DNA of 64,000 nt from Corynebacterium marambiense (lineage in GTDB: Bacteria > Actinomycetota > Actinomycetes > Mycobacteriales > Mycobacteriaceae), in assembly GCF_016342275.1 (NCBI RefSeq), contig NZ_JAEIOT010000011.1, positions 181,212 to 245,211 of the forward strand. The letters run 5' to 3'. The position numbers were made by a program, and so were the translations under genes. The notes below the pieces were generated by a model that worked only from the letters and a program-made list of their open reading frames with translations, had not been told where the DNA came from and did no database searches. Within the stretch, counting starts at the first letter, position 1. Every line of letters begins with the position of its first letter. This document shows, piece after piece, positions 1-8,798 of the stretch.

Positions 1-190
1 CCCGGACAGCGGAGCGGAGATCGGTGAGCTCCACGGACGTCTGATCGAGAAGATCCGTCCAGGCGGCCACCAGCCGGGAGAACACCGCAGCGGTCATCGA
101 ACCCGGGGGCAGCTCGGGGAAGACGACGCGAGGGTGTGCGGGGCTCCGCAGCGGGAGGGACGCATGGTCGGAAATGATGATCCGGTTCAC
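1..190 (-). CDS. Unrecognised protein, N-terminal part only
   Basis: A GTG start at 188-190 (minus strand) is preceded by AAAGGA (198-203) with 7 nt spacing. The frame stays open for 63 codons to the left edge of the window. It begins VNRIIISDHASLPLRSPAHP and continues with a mixed amphipathic stretch. There is no signal peptide, and no family was recognised. It diverges from the amidohydrolase at 396, with about 200 nt between the two starts. Confidence 0.55.
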   Translation of the reverse strand, partial: MNRIIISDHASLPLRSPAHPRVVFPELPPGSMTAAVFSRLVAAWTDLLDQTSVELTDLRSAVR

Positions 191-383
191 GGAGGGGTCC
201 TTTCGTCCGGCGTGGTGGAGGGGTGGATGAAACCACGGATTCGTGGACCCAGATTCGGCGACCCGGGCAACCGGGGGATGACTCCCCCGGCACGGCTGTG
301 GACAACTCGGCGCGGGAACGGTCAATCCACCTGAGGCTGCGGAGACATGCACCGGAACCCCGGCGGATGTCCACCGGAACCCC

Positions 384-389
384 TATCGT
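384..389 (+). promoter_or_regulatory. -10 box TATCGT for a leaderless start
   Basis: TATCGT ends 6 nt before the ATG at 396, which puts the expected transcription start at or next to the start codon. No Shine-Dalgarno sequence is present. Confidence 0.45.
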
Positions 390-395
390 GGAGCC

Positions 396-1220
396 ATGCG
401 AGTAGCTCTGGTCCAGATGCAGTCCACCGGTGAGGTCTCCACCAACCTCGGTGCCGTTCTCCGGCACGTCCGCACCGCCTCGGGGAACGGTGCGGAGCTC
501 ATCGTCTTCCCTGAGGCGACGATGCGGGCATTCAAGACGGGACGCCTCGACACCGTCGCGGAACCGCTCGACGGCCCGTTCGCCACGGCGGTGCGTGAGC
601 TCGCCGACGAACTCGGGGTCACGGTGGTCGTCGGCATGTTCACACCGGCCGACATCGTTGAGGTCGACGGAAAGACGATCCACCGGGTGCACAACACCGC
701 GTTGCTGACCGGCGGGGGGCACCACCTCGGATACCACAAGATCCACTGCTACGACGCCTTCGGTTTCCGCGAATCGGACACCGTCAGTCCCGGGGACGAG
801 CTGGTCACGGTGGAGATCGGCGGCCTCACCGTGGGCCTCGCCATCTGCTATGACGTCCGCTTCCCGGAACAGTTCGTCGCGCTCGCGGAGAACGAGGGCG
901 CTGAGGTGATCGTCCTCCCAACTTCGTGGTCGGACGGCCCGGGGAAACTGCAGCAGTGGCGGGTGCTCACCGGCGCCCGCGCACTCGACTCGACCTGCTA
1001 CCTACTCGCCGCGGGGCAGGCCCGCCCCGGTGGGGAGGGCTCGGCGGGGGAAAATGATGGGCCGACCGGGATCGGGCACTCGGCGGTTATCGGTCCGGAC
1101 GGTCTGCGCATCGTCGAGGCAGGCTACGGCGAGGACATCATCTACGCGGATATCGATGCTGCCACGGTGGCCGACACCCGCAAATCCATTCCGGTGCTCG
1201 GCGCTGAGCGACAGTTCTGA
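396..1220 (+). CDS. Carbon-nitrogen hydrolase (nitrilase superfamily)
   Basis: 274 aa, the usual size for a single-domain nitrilase-superfamily amidohydrolase. The catalytic triad can be placed: Glu40 in FPEAT, Lys115 in YHKIHCYD, and the nucleophile Cys151 in AICYDVRFPE. Members hydrolyse amides or omega-amides in the cytoplasm. The overall pattern (YHKIHCYDAF, CYDVRFPE) is closest to the Nit1/Nit2 omega-amidase and deaminated-glutathione amidase branch, but the substrate cannot be read from sequence. It probably starts leaderless. The stop lies 4 nt from the stop of the convergent globin-like gene. Confidence 0.88.
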   Translation: MRVALVQMQSTGEVSTNLGAVLRHVRTASGNGAELIVFPEATMRAFKTGRLDTVAEPLDGPFATAVRELADELGVTVVVGMFTPADIVEVDGKTIHRVHNTALLTGGGHHLGYHKIHCYDAFGFRESDTVSPGDELVTVEIGGLTVGLAICYDVRFPEQFVALAENEGAEVIVLPTSWSDGPGKLQQWRVLTGARALDSTCYLLAAGQARPGGEGSAGENDGPTGIGHSAVIGPDGLRIVEAGYGEDIIYADIDAATVADTRKSIPVLGAERQF

Positions 1221-1224
1221 CGGC

Positions 1225-2388
1225 TCACACCGGATCGTGTCGGATGTTCTCCGCCGGGGTGCCTGCCGCCCGCATCGCGGCGGCGATGTCCGCCACGATG
1301 TCGCCCGGACCGGAGATGAGGACGTCCCGGTCCTCCCAGGTGCCATAGCTGGGGACCACCTCCGCGAGTGAGCCGGTCTGCTGCATGTGGAGGCCACGTG
1401 GGGCGGTCGAATGCTCGGTGCGGCGCACCCACCACGGGTCGACTTCCCGGGTGACCACCGGGGTGACCGACAGCCACGGTGCCCCCGCGACCAGCTGCCA
1501 GAGCCCCCGGAGATCATAGAGTTCACCAGGGCTGTCCGCCCCGAAGAACAGGTGTACCCGGCGGCCTGTTCCGTGCATCAGCATGTCCAGGAGTAGCGCA
1601 CGCAACGGGGCGAGGCCCGTCGAGTGGGCGACCATCAAGATGTCGCGGGAGCCGTCGACCGACATCAGGCCGAGCGGTGAGCCGAACCGCCAGCGGTCAC
1701 CGGGCTCGGGTGCCGCGAGGAGACGCCCGATGGTGTCGTCTCGGTCCGCGAAGACATGGAATTCTACCTGGCCGTCGTCGTTGGTCGGGATCGACGGCGA
1801 CAGGTGCCGCCACAATCCACGGGTCGTCGTGTCACTCGTGACGGGCAGATACTGCCCCGCCGCGTAGGGAGGGGGGACGTCCGCGATCAACCGGACGACG
1901 GACACCCGGGCGCACCGCCGCTCGACCTCCACGACCTCGGCGGGCCAGGAATCCGGTATTCCGGCGGCATCGCATTCTGCGGCAGCCTCCGCCATAACCC
2001 CGAAGCACTGGGCGATGGCGGTGTCGGCACCGGTGACGAGCTCCGATGGCAGGTTGGTGATGATCCGTCCTACCTCTGCCCGCGTGGCGCCGGACAGCGA
2101 CGCGTAGTGCGCCGTGGGCATCCGGTACCGGCGATTCTCCCGCCCCAGTTGCGCGAGAATCCTGCGCACCCGCTCCGGGAGGGAGCCGTCGACAGGGGTA
2201 TTGGTCAGGACCCAGTCGAGCACCGTCGGCAGATCGGCGTGCACGTCGTGGCTGGCAACCGGAAACAGTTCCCGATCGCTCGGGTGCTCCCGAAAGAAAC
2301 GTGCGTTGACCTGCCCGCGGAGGCTCTCCGCGTGAATGCGCAGCCGGACCGCCACCGGCTTCAGGGTCTCATGGTGCACACGTGTCAT
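1225..2388 (-). CDS. Globin/ferredoxin-reductase-like fusion (degenerate flavohemoprotein)
   Basis: 387 aa from the ATG at 2388; a GTG start at 2418 is possible but has no better ribosome site. Residues about 1-130 have the globin layout of flavohemoproteins, and residues about 145-387 match the FAD and NAD(P)-binding reductase half (AGQYLPV, VAHSTGLAPLRALL, LISGPGD). Two key places deviate. Where flavohemoglobins have Lys-His with the proximal heme ligand, this protein has Glu84-Asn85 (LGRENRRYRMPTAHY). The FAD motif RxYS reads RHLS. It may therefore not bind heme in the normal way, and a nitric-oxide dioxygenase role should not be assumed. Confidence 0.75.
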   Translation of the reverse strand: MTRVHHETLKPVAVRLRIHAESLRGQVNARFFREHPSDRELFPVASHDVHADLPTVLDWVLTNTPVDGSLPERVRRILAQLGRENRRYRMPTAHYASLSGATRAEVGRIITNLPSELVTGADTAIAQCFGVMAEAAAECDAAGIPDSWPAEVVEVERRCARVSVVRLIADVPPPYAAGQYLPVTSDTTTRGLWRHLSPSIPTNDDGQVEFHVFADRDDTIGRLLAAPEPGDRWRFGSPLGLMSVDGSRDILMVAHSTGLAPLRALLLDMLMHGTGRRVHLFFGADSPGELYDLRGLWQLVAGAPWLSVTPVVTREVDPWWVRRTEHSTAPRGLHMQQTGSLAEVVPSYGTWEDRDVLISGPGDIVADIAAAMRAAGTPAENIRHDPV

Positions 2389-2470
2389 TGTGCCCCAGAA
2401 AACGACGTATCCCCGCACCGGACACCCATTTTCGGTGGGATCCGTGGTGCGGGGAGGAGGCGCGGGTGGC

Positions 2471-3253
2471 CTAGTAGTACTCGCCCTGGCGGTAGTCCCA
2501 GCTCAGGAAGAACTCGGAGAGGTTGTTCATGATGCGGTCGCCGTCCAGGCCGTTGCGGATCAGGACCGGGCACGGGGTGACGGAACGCTCACCCTTCTGC
2601 TCGGGGACGAGCTTGCCGTCCTTGTCCACCAGGGACACCATGACGCCCTGCTCGTGGCGGGAGTCCTCGTCCTTGTCGGGCTGGATCGACGCGACGTAGT
2701 CATCCGCGGCGACGATGTAATCGGCCATGGATTCGATGCGCTCACCGATGAACGCGACCTGGCCGCGGTTGCCGATGCCGGAAGGGTTGGCAGAAGACGC
2801 GAAGGTGACCTTGCCCTGTTCCCAGTTCTTCGCCGCGATCTGCTCGGCCGGGCGGCCGAAGCGGATGACGAAGCAGCTCGTACCCCGGCCGTCGCGGGCC
2901 AGCTCACGTACGGTCTCGTCGGGCATCTTCGCGATGGCGTCCTCGCGCCAGGGCAGGATGCAGCCCAGCAGGATGTCCTGCTCCCAGTGGCGCTCGTAGA
3001 ACGCGACGATCTCGTCGTTGACCTGGGCGAGTTCCTTCAGCTCGTCGATGTTCGCGCACAGGACGACGGCGGGCTTGTTGCGCTTGCGCTGCTTGGCGTC
3101 GAACTTACGCTCCAGGCCCTTGCCGTCGGTGGCCATGAGGATGTAGCCGACCTTGGTGGCGCAGACGATCAGGCCGCCGTCGGCGGAAATCGCGTCGAAG
3201 GCCTCGGGGATGATCTCGCCGGTCCACTGGGTTTTGGGCGTTGCTTCTGCCAT
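2471..3253 (-). CDS. Sua5/YciO/YrdC-family protein
   Basis: 260 aa with a YrdC-type domain: the RNA/nucleotide-binding KRKRNKP stretch near residue 57 and the SSANPSG motif near 153 are typical. Family members make threonylcarbamoyl-AMP for the tRNA t6A modification or, in the YciO branch, have an unclear role. Because the KxR motif is shifted and the C-terminal part is unusual (ends SWDYRQGEYY), the YciO-like branch is more likely than the essential TsaC/Sua5 enzyme. It diverges from clpB and has its own promoter at 3343-3371. Confidence 0.75.
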   Translation of the reverse strand: MAEATPKTQWTGEIIPEAFDAISADGGLIVCATKVGYILMATDGKGLERKFDAKQRKRNKPAVVLCANIDELKELAQVNDEIVAFYERHWEQDILLGCILPWREDAIAKMPDETVRELARDGRGTSCFVIRFGRPAEQIAAKNWEQGKVTFASSANPSGIGNRGQVAFIGERIESMADYIVAADDYVASIQPDKDEDSRHEQGVMVSLVDKDGKLVPEQKGERSVTPCPVLIRNGLDGDRIMNNLSEFFLSWDYRQGEYY

Positions 3254-3342
3254 TTTTTCGGTGTCCTTTCTTCGGGCTACCGCGGTGGATGCGACGGTGG
3301 TCGCGGCCGCGCCGGTGTTTCAATATGTGGAATGCGAGTCCT

Positions 3343-3371
3343 ACTATATGGGATCGAGTCCGGTTGGGCAA
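3343..3371 (-). promoter_or_regulatory. Sigma-A type promoter of the YrdC-family gene
   Basis: On the minus strand TTGCCC (3366-3371), a 17-nt spacer and TATAGT (3343-3348) form a good housekeeping promoter about 90 nt upstream of the ATG at 3253. Confidence 0.5.
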
Positions 3372-3484
3372 TGCGGGGGATGGGTGAGGAGGGCCCGTGC
3401 CTCCGGATCCTTGATGGTGGGCCGAGGGATGCGGTACAAAGTTGAGTCCTGCACTATAAAGGCAGCGAGCCGAAAAAAGTTTGA

Positions 3485-3505
3485 GTTGAGTGGAACAGAC
3501 TCAAC
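3485..3505 (+). promoter_or_regulatory. HAIR-like operator (HspR) of clpB
   Basis: GTTGAGT (3485-3491) and ACTCAAC (3499-3505) form a perfect 7-bp inverted repeat with a 7-nt spacer. This matches the HspR box geometry CTTGAGT-N7-ACTCAAG known from actinobacterial clpB and dnaK promoters. A lone GTTGAGT copy lies at 3441-3447. Confidence 0.7.
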
Positions 3506-3517
3506 CCTTGTGGCGTT
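3492..3517 (+). promoter_or_regulatory. SigH-type heat/oxidative stress promoter of clpB
   Basis: GGAAC at 3492-3496 and GTT at 3515-3517 are separated by 18 nt, matching the SigH pattern GGAA(T/C)-N16-19-GTT. The -35 element sits inside the spacer of the HAIR operator, so HspR binding would block SigH polymerase directly. Confidence 0.6.
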
Positions 3518-3616
3518 GTACGGAGTGAAAGGCCGACTAACGGGACGAAACCCCGTAGGCGGTGACAAAAAACACACGATAAAACGACACCGAAAAAGAA
3601 GGGACAGACGAAGAAC

Positions 3617-6178
3617 ATGAGTTCTTTCACCCCCACCACAAAAACCCAGGAAGCGATGCAGGCCGCCCTGCAGTCCGCTTCCGCCAACGGCAACCCCGAT
3701 ATTCGCCCCGCCCACCTCCTCGTCGCCATCCTCGACCAGACCGACGGCATCGCCGCCCCAGTCCTCAAGGCCGCGGGCACCGACCCCAACATCGTCCTCG
3801 CCGAAGCGAAGAACCTCGTGGCCGGCTACCCCAAGGCACAGGGCGCCAACATGGCGAACCCGAACTTCAACCGGGACGCCCTCAACGCACTCACCGCGGC
3901 ACAGGAACTCGCCGGTGAACTCGGCGACGAATACGTCTCCACCGAGGTGCTCCTCGCCGGAATCGCCCGCGGCGCCGGTGAGGCCGCCGACCTGCTGAAA
4001 AAGCACGGCGCAACCTACGACGCCATCAAGAGCGCCTTCACCACCGTGCGCGGCTCCACCAAGGTCACCACCGAAGACCCCGAAGGCCAGTTCCAGGCCC
4101 TGGAGAAGTACTCCACCGACCTGACGAAACTCGCCCGCGAAGGCAAGATCGACCCCGTCATCGGCCGCGACTCCGAGATTCGCCGCGTCGTCCAGGTTCT
4201 GTCCCGCCGCACCAAGAACAACCCGGTGCTCATCGGTGAACCCGGCGTCGGTAAGACCGCCATCGTGGAGGGGCTCGCCCGCCGCGTCGTCGCCGGTGAC
4301 GTGCCCGAGTCCCTGCGCGGCAAAACCCTGATCAGCCTCGACCTGGGCTCCATGGTCGCGGGCGCGAAATACCGGGGCGAGTTCGAGGAACGCCTCAAGG
4401 CGGTGCTCGACGAGATCAAGAACTCCGACGGCCAGATCATCACCTTCATCGACGAGCTGCACACCATCGTCGGCGCCGGGGCCACCGGCGACTCCGCCAT
4501 GGATGCGGGCAACATGATCAAGCCGATGCTCGCCCGTGGTGAACTACGCATGGTCGGCGCCACCACGCTCGAGGAATACCGCAAGTACGTGGAGAAGGAC
4601 GCCGCACTCGAACGCCGCTTCCAGCAGGTCTACGTCGGCGAACCCTCCGTCGAGGACGCCATAGGTATCCTCCGTGGCCTGAAGGAACGCTACGAGGTGC
4701 ACCACGGCGTCCGCATCCAGGACTCCGCCCTCGTCGCCGCCGCAACCCTCTCCGACAGGTACATCACCTCCCGCTTCCTCCCCGACAAGGCCATCGACCT
4801 CGTCGACGAGGCCGCCTCCCGCCTCCGCATGGAGATCGACTCCTCCCCGCAGGAGATCGACGCCCTCGAACGCGTCGTCCGGCGCCTCGAAATCGAGGAA
4901 ATGGCCCTGGCCAAGGAGAAGGACGCCGCCTCGAAGGACCGCCTGGACAAACTCCGCCAGGAACTCGCCGACGAACGCGAGAAACTGAACGAGCTCAAGG
5001 CCCGCTGGACCAACGAGAAATCCGCCATCGACAAGGTTCGCGGCGCGAAGGAGGAACTGGAACGCCTGCGCCAGGAATCCGAGATCGCCGAACGCGACGG
5101 CGACTACGGGCGCGTCGCCGAACTGCGCTACGGCCGCATCCCCGAACTAGAGAAGGAGGTCGCCGACGCGGAGAAGAACGTCGACAACCCCGGCGAGAAC
5201 CAGCTCCTCACCGAGGAAGTCACCCCCGACGTCATCGCCGAGGTCGTGTCCGCATGGACCGGTATCCCCGCAGGCAAGATGATGCAGGGCGAGACCGAGA
5301 AACTCCTCGCCATGGAGAGCGTCCTGGAGAACCGCGTCGTCGGGCAGCCCGAAGCCGTCGAAGCCGTCAGTGATGCCGTGCGCCGCTCCCGCGCCGGGGT
5401 CGCCGACCCGAACCGGCCCACCGGCTCGTTCCTCTTCCTCGGACCCACCGGCGTCGGTAAGACGGAGCTGGCGAAATCGCTGGCCGAGTTCCTCTTCGAC
5501 GACGAGCGCGCCATGGTCCGCATCGATATGTCCGAGTACGGCGAGAAGCACTCCGTCGCCCGACTCGTCGGCGCGCCCCCCGGATACGTCGGCTACGACG
5601 CCGGCGGCCAGCTCACCGAGGCCGTCCGCCGCCGCCCGTACACCGTCGTCCTGTTCGACGAGGTGGAGAAAGCGCACCCGGACGTGTTCGACGTGCTGCT
5701 CCAGGTCCTCGACGAGGGCCGGCTGACCGACGGCCAGGGCCGCACCGTGGACTTCCGCAACACGCTGCTCATCCTCACCTCCAACCTCGGTGCGGGTGGC
5801 ACGAAGGAACAGATGATGGACGCCGTGAAGCACGCCTTCAAACCCGAGTTCATCAACCGCCTCGATGATGTGGTCACGTTCAACCGACTCTCGGAGGAAC
5901 AGCTCACCCACATCGTGGAGATCCAGGTCCGGCAGCTCGCCACCCGACTCGCCGCCCGCCGCCTCGTCCTCGAGGTCGACGACCCGGCGAAGGCATGGCT
6001 CGCCGAACGCGGCTACGACCCGGCCTATGGTGCCCGCCCGCTGCGCCGACTCATCCAGCAGGCCATCGGTGACCAGTTGGCGAAGGAACTCCTCGCCGGC
6101 ACCATTGTCGACGGCGACACCGTGCAGGTCACCCTCGCCGCAGACGGGGAGACCCTGAAGGTCAGCCCACAGCGGTAA
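3617..6178 (+). CDS. clpB: ATP-dependent disaggregase ClpB
   Basis: 853 aa, full length for ClpB (Hsp104 family). It extracts polypeptides from aggregates together with DnaK in the cytoplasm. Order of parts: Clp N domain (about 1-145), first AAA+ ring with Walker [10 protein letters not shown] at about residue 207, the long M-domain coiled coil (about 400-530), and second AAA+ ring with Walker [10 protein letters not shown] at about 609 followed by the C-terminal small domain. No ClpP-docking IGF/L loop is expected in ClpB, and none was seen. The start is the ATG after AGGGACAGACGAAGAAC. It is followed by a strong terminator and preceded by an HspR box and a SigH promoter. Confidence 0.97.
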   Translation: MSSFTPTTKTQEAMQAALQSASANGNPDIRPAHLLVAILDQTDGIAAPVLKAAGTDPNIVLAEAKNLVAGYPKAQGANMANPNFNRDALNALTAAQELAGELGDEYVSTEVLLAGIARGAGEAADLLKKHGATYDAIKSAFTTVRGSTKVTTEDPEGQFQALEKYSTDLTKLAREGKIDPVIGRDSEIRRVVQVLSRRTKNNPVLIGEPGVGKTAIVEGLARRVVAGDVPESLRGKTLISLDLGSMVAGAKYRGEFEERLKAVLDEIKNSDGQIITFIDELHTIVGAGATGDSAMDAGNMIKPMLARGELRMVGATTLEEYRKYVEKDAALERRFQQVYVGEPSVEDAIGILRGLKERYEVHHGVRIQDSALVAAATLSDRYITSRFLPDKAIDLVDEAASRLRMEIDSSPQEIDALERVVRRLEIEEMALAKEKDAASKDRLDKLRQELADEREKLNELKARWTNEKSAIDKVRGAKEELERLRQESEIAERDGDYGRVAELRYGRIPELEKEVADAEKNVDNPGENQLLTEEVTPDVIAEVVSAWTGIPAGKMMQGETEKLLAMESVLENRVVGQPEAVEAVSDAVRRSRAGVADPNRPTGSFLFLGPTGVGKTELAKSLAEFLFDDERAMVRIDMSEYGEKHSVARLVGAPPGYVGYDAGGQLTEAVRRRPYTVVLFDEVEKAHPDVFDVLLQVLDEGRLTDGQGRTVDFRNTLLILTSNLGAGGTKEQMMDAVKHAFKPEFINRLDDVVTFNRLSEEQLTHIVEIQVRQLATRLAARRLVLEVDDPAKAWLAERGYDPAYGARPLRRLIQQAIGDQLAKELLAGTIVDGDTVQVTLAADGETLKVSPQR

Positions 6179-6188
6179 GTGCATTAGT

Positions 6189-6222
6189 GGTGCCCCGGCC
6201 GTTTCAGTGCGGCCGGGGCACC
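6189..6222 (+). terminator. Intrinsic terminator after clpB
   Basis: A perfect 13-bp stem (6189-6201 with 6210-6222) has the 8-nt loop tttcagtg. There is no long U tract, which is common in this genus. Confidence 0.8.
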
Positions 6223-6236
6223 AGTATGAGATGCAC

Positions 6237-6242
6237 TATTCT
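6237..6242 (+). promoter_or_regulatory. -10 box TATTCT for a leaderless start
   Basis: TATTCT is followed after 6 nt by the ATG at 6249. It lies just past the clpB terminator, so the next gene has its own promoter. Confidence 0.45.
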
Positions 6243-6248
6243 GTGGCT

Positions 6249-8216
6249 ATGAACTCGGCTCCCGACAAAGAACCCAACGCCAGCGGAGATGATGTCCAGC
6301 CGGAGAAAAAGACGACCAACCGCTGGAAAATGTATGCGAAACTGCGAACAGTTCTCGTCGGTGCGCCCTTCGTTCTTCTCCCAGCAGGGCTCATCGGAAC
6401 CGGGTGGGACCGAATAGTCGAGGATATTGAGGAGATCTGGAATTGGATTGGCTGGCTTTACATCATCGGGCTTGTGATTGTGGTTGTGGGGGTATGCTGG
6501 TGGCTGTTTGAACCCGTTGAACCGACCGACAAAGACGGTGCTTCGGCAGTTTCCACGGAGACGACTCATCCCTCCAGGTTTTCGTGGATCGAGCTCGTTT
6601 TTGTTCTCTTCTCCCTCCTGTCACTGGCCGGAGGAATACGCGTACTCACGGTCATGCACGAGGAGGGCAAAGCACAACTCGCTGCGGGGCTGTTTGCTGC
6701 AGGTGCGCTCGCGCTGTCTGTCTGGGCAACTCAACGCCGCTCCATCGAACAGCAGGAGCGGGAAGACAAGAGGCAGAACGATCGACTGGAATCCGAATCA
6801 CTGCGGGAGAGTCGACAACTCTCCGTTCAGCAGCGTATGGACATGTCGAAGAAGCTGCAAACTTCGATTGAGCACCTATCCAGTAAGAGTGAAGTTGTCT
6901 GCGCAGCCGCCATCTCCGAACTGATGTTCCAGATTGATGACTGGAATGCCCTCATTCAAGGAGAGGTCACGGAAATCGAAACCCGGAAACCCCACGACGC
7001 GGAACAGCGGGTGGAGCAGCTCAAAGCTGAGGGGTTACGCCGGAGGCAGGAGCTCTTTGATCTGGCGATGAAAGACTACGCGGAAAGCGGTGAGGATTCT
7101 CAGGAGCCCTCATCAAGTGACAGTACGAACCACAATGAGAAACGAGAATTCCGCAAAGGGATCATTGCTGCTCGCCGGAGAGGCCTGAAATCAGCGCAGA
7201 AGGGATCGTTTGAGGGGGTGAGCTTTGAAGGAGTTAGGCTTCCAGATCTTCCTGTTGGTGGCAGAGGCGTCCCGGGAGATACAGAAAAAGAGGGAGAGGA
7301 GAAACGCATAGAAACTTGGTCGATCCATCTGAGGGGGGTTGATTTGGTGGGTGCCCATTTGGAGGGGGCGAACCTGGAGGGGGCGAACCTGAAGGGGGCG
7401 AACCTGGAGGGGGCGAAGCTGGAAGGGGCGAACCTGGAGGGGGCGAAGCTGGAGTGGGCGAACCTGGAGGGGGCGAACCTGAAGGGGGCAAACCTGCGAG
7501 GGGCGAAGCTGGAGTGGGCGAACCTGCGGGGGGCGAACCTGCGGGGGGCGAACCTGTGGAGGGCGAACCTGCGGGAGGCGAACCTGCGGGGGGCGAACCT
7601 GCGGGAGGCGGCCCTGTGGAGGGCGAACCTGCGGGAGGCGAACCTGCGGGAGGCGAACCTGCGGGAGGCGAACCTGCGGGAGGCGAACCTGCGGGAGGCG
7701 AACCTGGAGGGGGCGAACCTGGAGGGGGCGAACCTGGAGGACGCGAACCTGAAGGAGGCGAACCTGAAGGAGGCGAACCTGAATGGGATGAAGCTGGGGA
7801 GGGCGATCCTGCGGGAGACGGTGCTGCGGGGGCTGAAGCTGGCGGAGAGGAGCCTGTGGTGGGCGAACCTGTTGGGGGTGAACCTGAAGGACGCGAACCT
7901 GAAGGACGCGAACCTGGAGGACGTGAACCTGGAGGGGCTGAAGCTGGTGGAGAGGAGCTTGCGGTGGGCGAACCTGTGGGGGGCGAACCTGGAGGGGGCG
8001 AACCTGGAGGGGGCGAACCTGGAGGGGGCGAAGCTCGCTCACAAGGATGACGATGGGGTGCTGATCTACCCCTGCGCCTTCGACGATGACACGCAATGGC
8101 AGGACGCCACCTACAGTGTGTCCACGGTTTTCCCCGAGGGCTTTGATCCGGAAACTCAAGGCATGATCCAGGTCGATGACCCGAAACCGGAGGAGACCTT
8201 GGAGGGGAACGACTAA
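6249..8216 (+). CDS. Membrane-anchored pentapeptide-repeat protein, paralogue 1
   Basis: 655 aa from the ATG at 6249. Order: a short polar N-terminus, likely membrane helices at about 34-52, 66-86, 114-134 and 141-160, then a charged helical linker (ATQRRSIEQQEREDKRQ) to about 350. About 48 pentapeptide repeats of the A(N/K)LxG/E type follow (residues 360-597), then a conserved tail containing TQWQDATYSVSTVFPEGFDP. Pentapeptide repeats fold into a right-handed quadrilateral beta helix; known members include gyrase-protecting Qnr/MfpA and many membrane-associated proteins of unknown role. This one is too long and has membrane helices, unlike Qnr. Codons end in G/T more than in neighbouring genes. 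Its closest relative is the gene at 8799. Function unknown. Confidence 0.85.
   Translation: MNSAPDKEPNASGDDVQPEKKTTNRWKMYAKLRTVLVGAPFVLLPAGLIGTGWDRIVEDIEEIWNWIGWLYIIGLVIVVVGVCWWLFEPVEPTDKDGASAVSTETTHPSRFSWIELVFVLFSLLSLAGGIRVLTVMHEEGKAQLAAGLFAAGALALSVWATQRRSIEQQEREDKRQNDRLESESLRESRQLSVQQRMDMSKKLQTSIEHLSSKSEVVCAAAISELMFQIDDWNALIQGEVTEIETRKPHDAEQRVEQLKAEGLRRRQELFDLAMKDYAESGEDSQEPSSSDSTNHNEKREFRKGIIAARRRGLKSAQKGSFEGVSFEGVRLPDLPVGGRGVPGDTEKEGEEKRIETWSIHLRGVDLVGAHLEGANLEGANLKGANLEGAKLEGANLEGAKLEWANLEGANLKGANLRGAKLEWANLRGANLRGANLWRANLREANLRGANLREAALWRANLREANLREANLREANLREANLREANLEGANLEGANLEDANLKEANLKEANLNGMKLGRAILRETVLRGLKLAERSLWWANLLGVNLKDANLKDANLEDVNLEGLKLVERSLRWANLWGANLEGANLEGANLEGAKLAHKDDDGVLIYPCAFDDDTQWQDATYSVSTVFPEGFDPETQGMIQVDDPKPEETLEGND
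7326..8040 (+). repeat. 15-bp coding tandem repeats (pentapeptide array 1)
   Basis: About 48 units of the pattern gcgaacctgSRGGGG and near variants encode AxLxx pentapeptides. A pure run of gcgaacctgcgggag units lies at about 7620-7710. Near identity at DNA level makes this array prone to slippage and assembly error. Confidence 0.9.
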
Positions 8217-8785
8217 ATCTGTGCAGGGGAGGGATACTCAGATGCCGATGTGTCTACAGTCCGGTTGGCTGTCTGGACTAGCAATGTGTTGGAGACTGTA
8301 ACCACTCCATCCGGCGAAGCGCGCTAGAACCTGAAGGGCTGCTTGATCCATCTTTCGCTGACGGCTCGCGGTCAACACTGTCGATGACGGCCGGAGATAA
8401 CCGGGGTGCTGCTGTCGAAGGCCGATCTAGTGCCCGTCGCACAAATCTGTCCACCGTAGACCGCGTAGGTCATTCCGTGGACTTATTGCGCTGGGAAGCG
8501 CCGCCTATAGGCGTGGGGGATATGGGGCGGTAAATACGCTACTGATCTGGTGGGTTGGCTCCATGCGCTTTGCGGGATCATGGTCCGCTTTGTCGTGTGT
8601 CGAAATTGATCGAATGACTGTGTCGAACAGCAGGGCGTCTAAAGAGGTTCGCCTGTCCGTCCGAGGTTACCGGTGGTGTGTGATGCTGTGCCGTTGGGTC
8701 CGCAACCCGACGCAGGTTGTGGTCCTTCCGTCGGGGTTTCCGCGGTCCTCCTTCTGCCGCCGGTGTCTTCCTTCGTGAGAAGATC
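8217..8785. other. Non-coding gap between the two pentapeptide genes
   Basis: About 570 nt without a convincing gene. Short frames here have no ribosome site or recognisable content. No terminator, tRNA or mobile-element end was seen. It may be remnant DNA. Confidence 0.4.
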
Positions 8786-8791
8786 TACTAT
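8786..8791 (+). promoter_or_regulatory. -10 box TACTAT for a leaderless start
   Basis: TACTAT is followed after 7 nt by the ATG at 8799. The arrangement is the same as for its paralogue at 6249. Confidence 0.45.
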
Positions 8792-8798
8792 TGAGTTC

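Noticed and set aside
7191..8159. Long minus-strand frame rich in LQVRPPQVR repeats
   Set aside because: It is the antisense shadow of the 15-bp pentapeptide repeats; a repeat length divisible by three keeps all frames open. A similar shadow exists at 10308-10715.
8596..8607. TGTGTCGAAATT shared with 55744-55755 before the fic remnant
   Set aside because: A shared 12-mer is expected many times by chance in 64 kb, and flanking sequence does not match.
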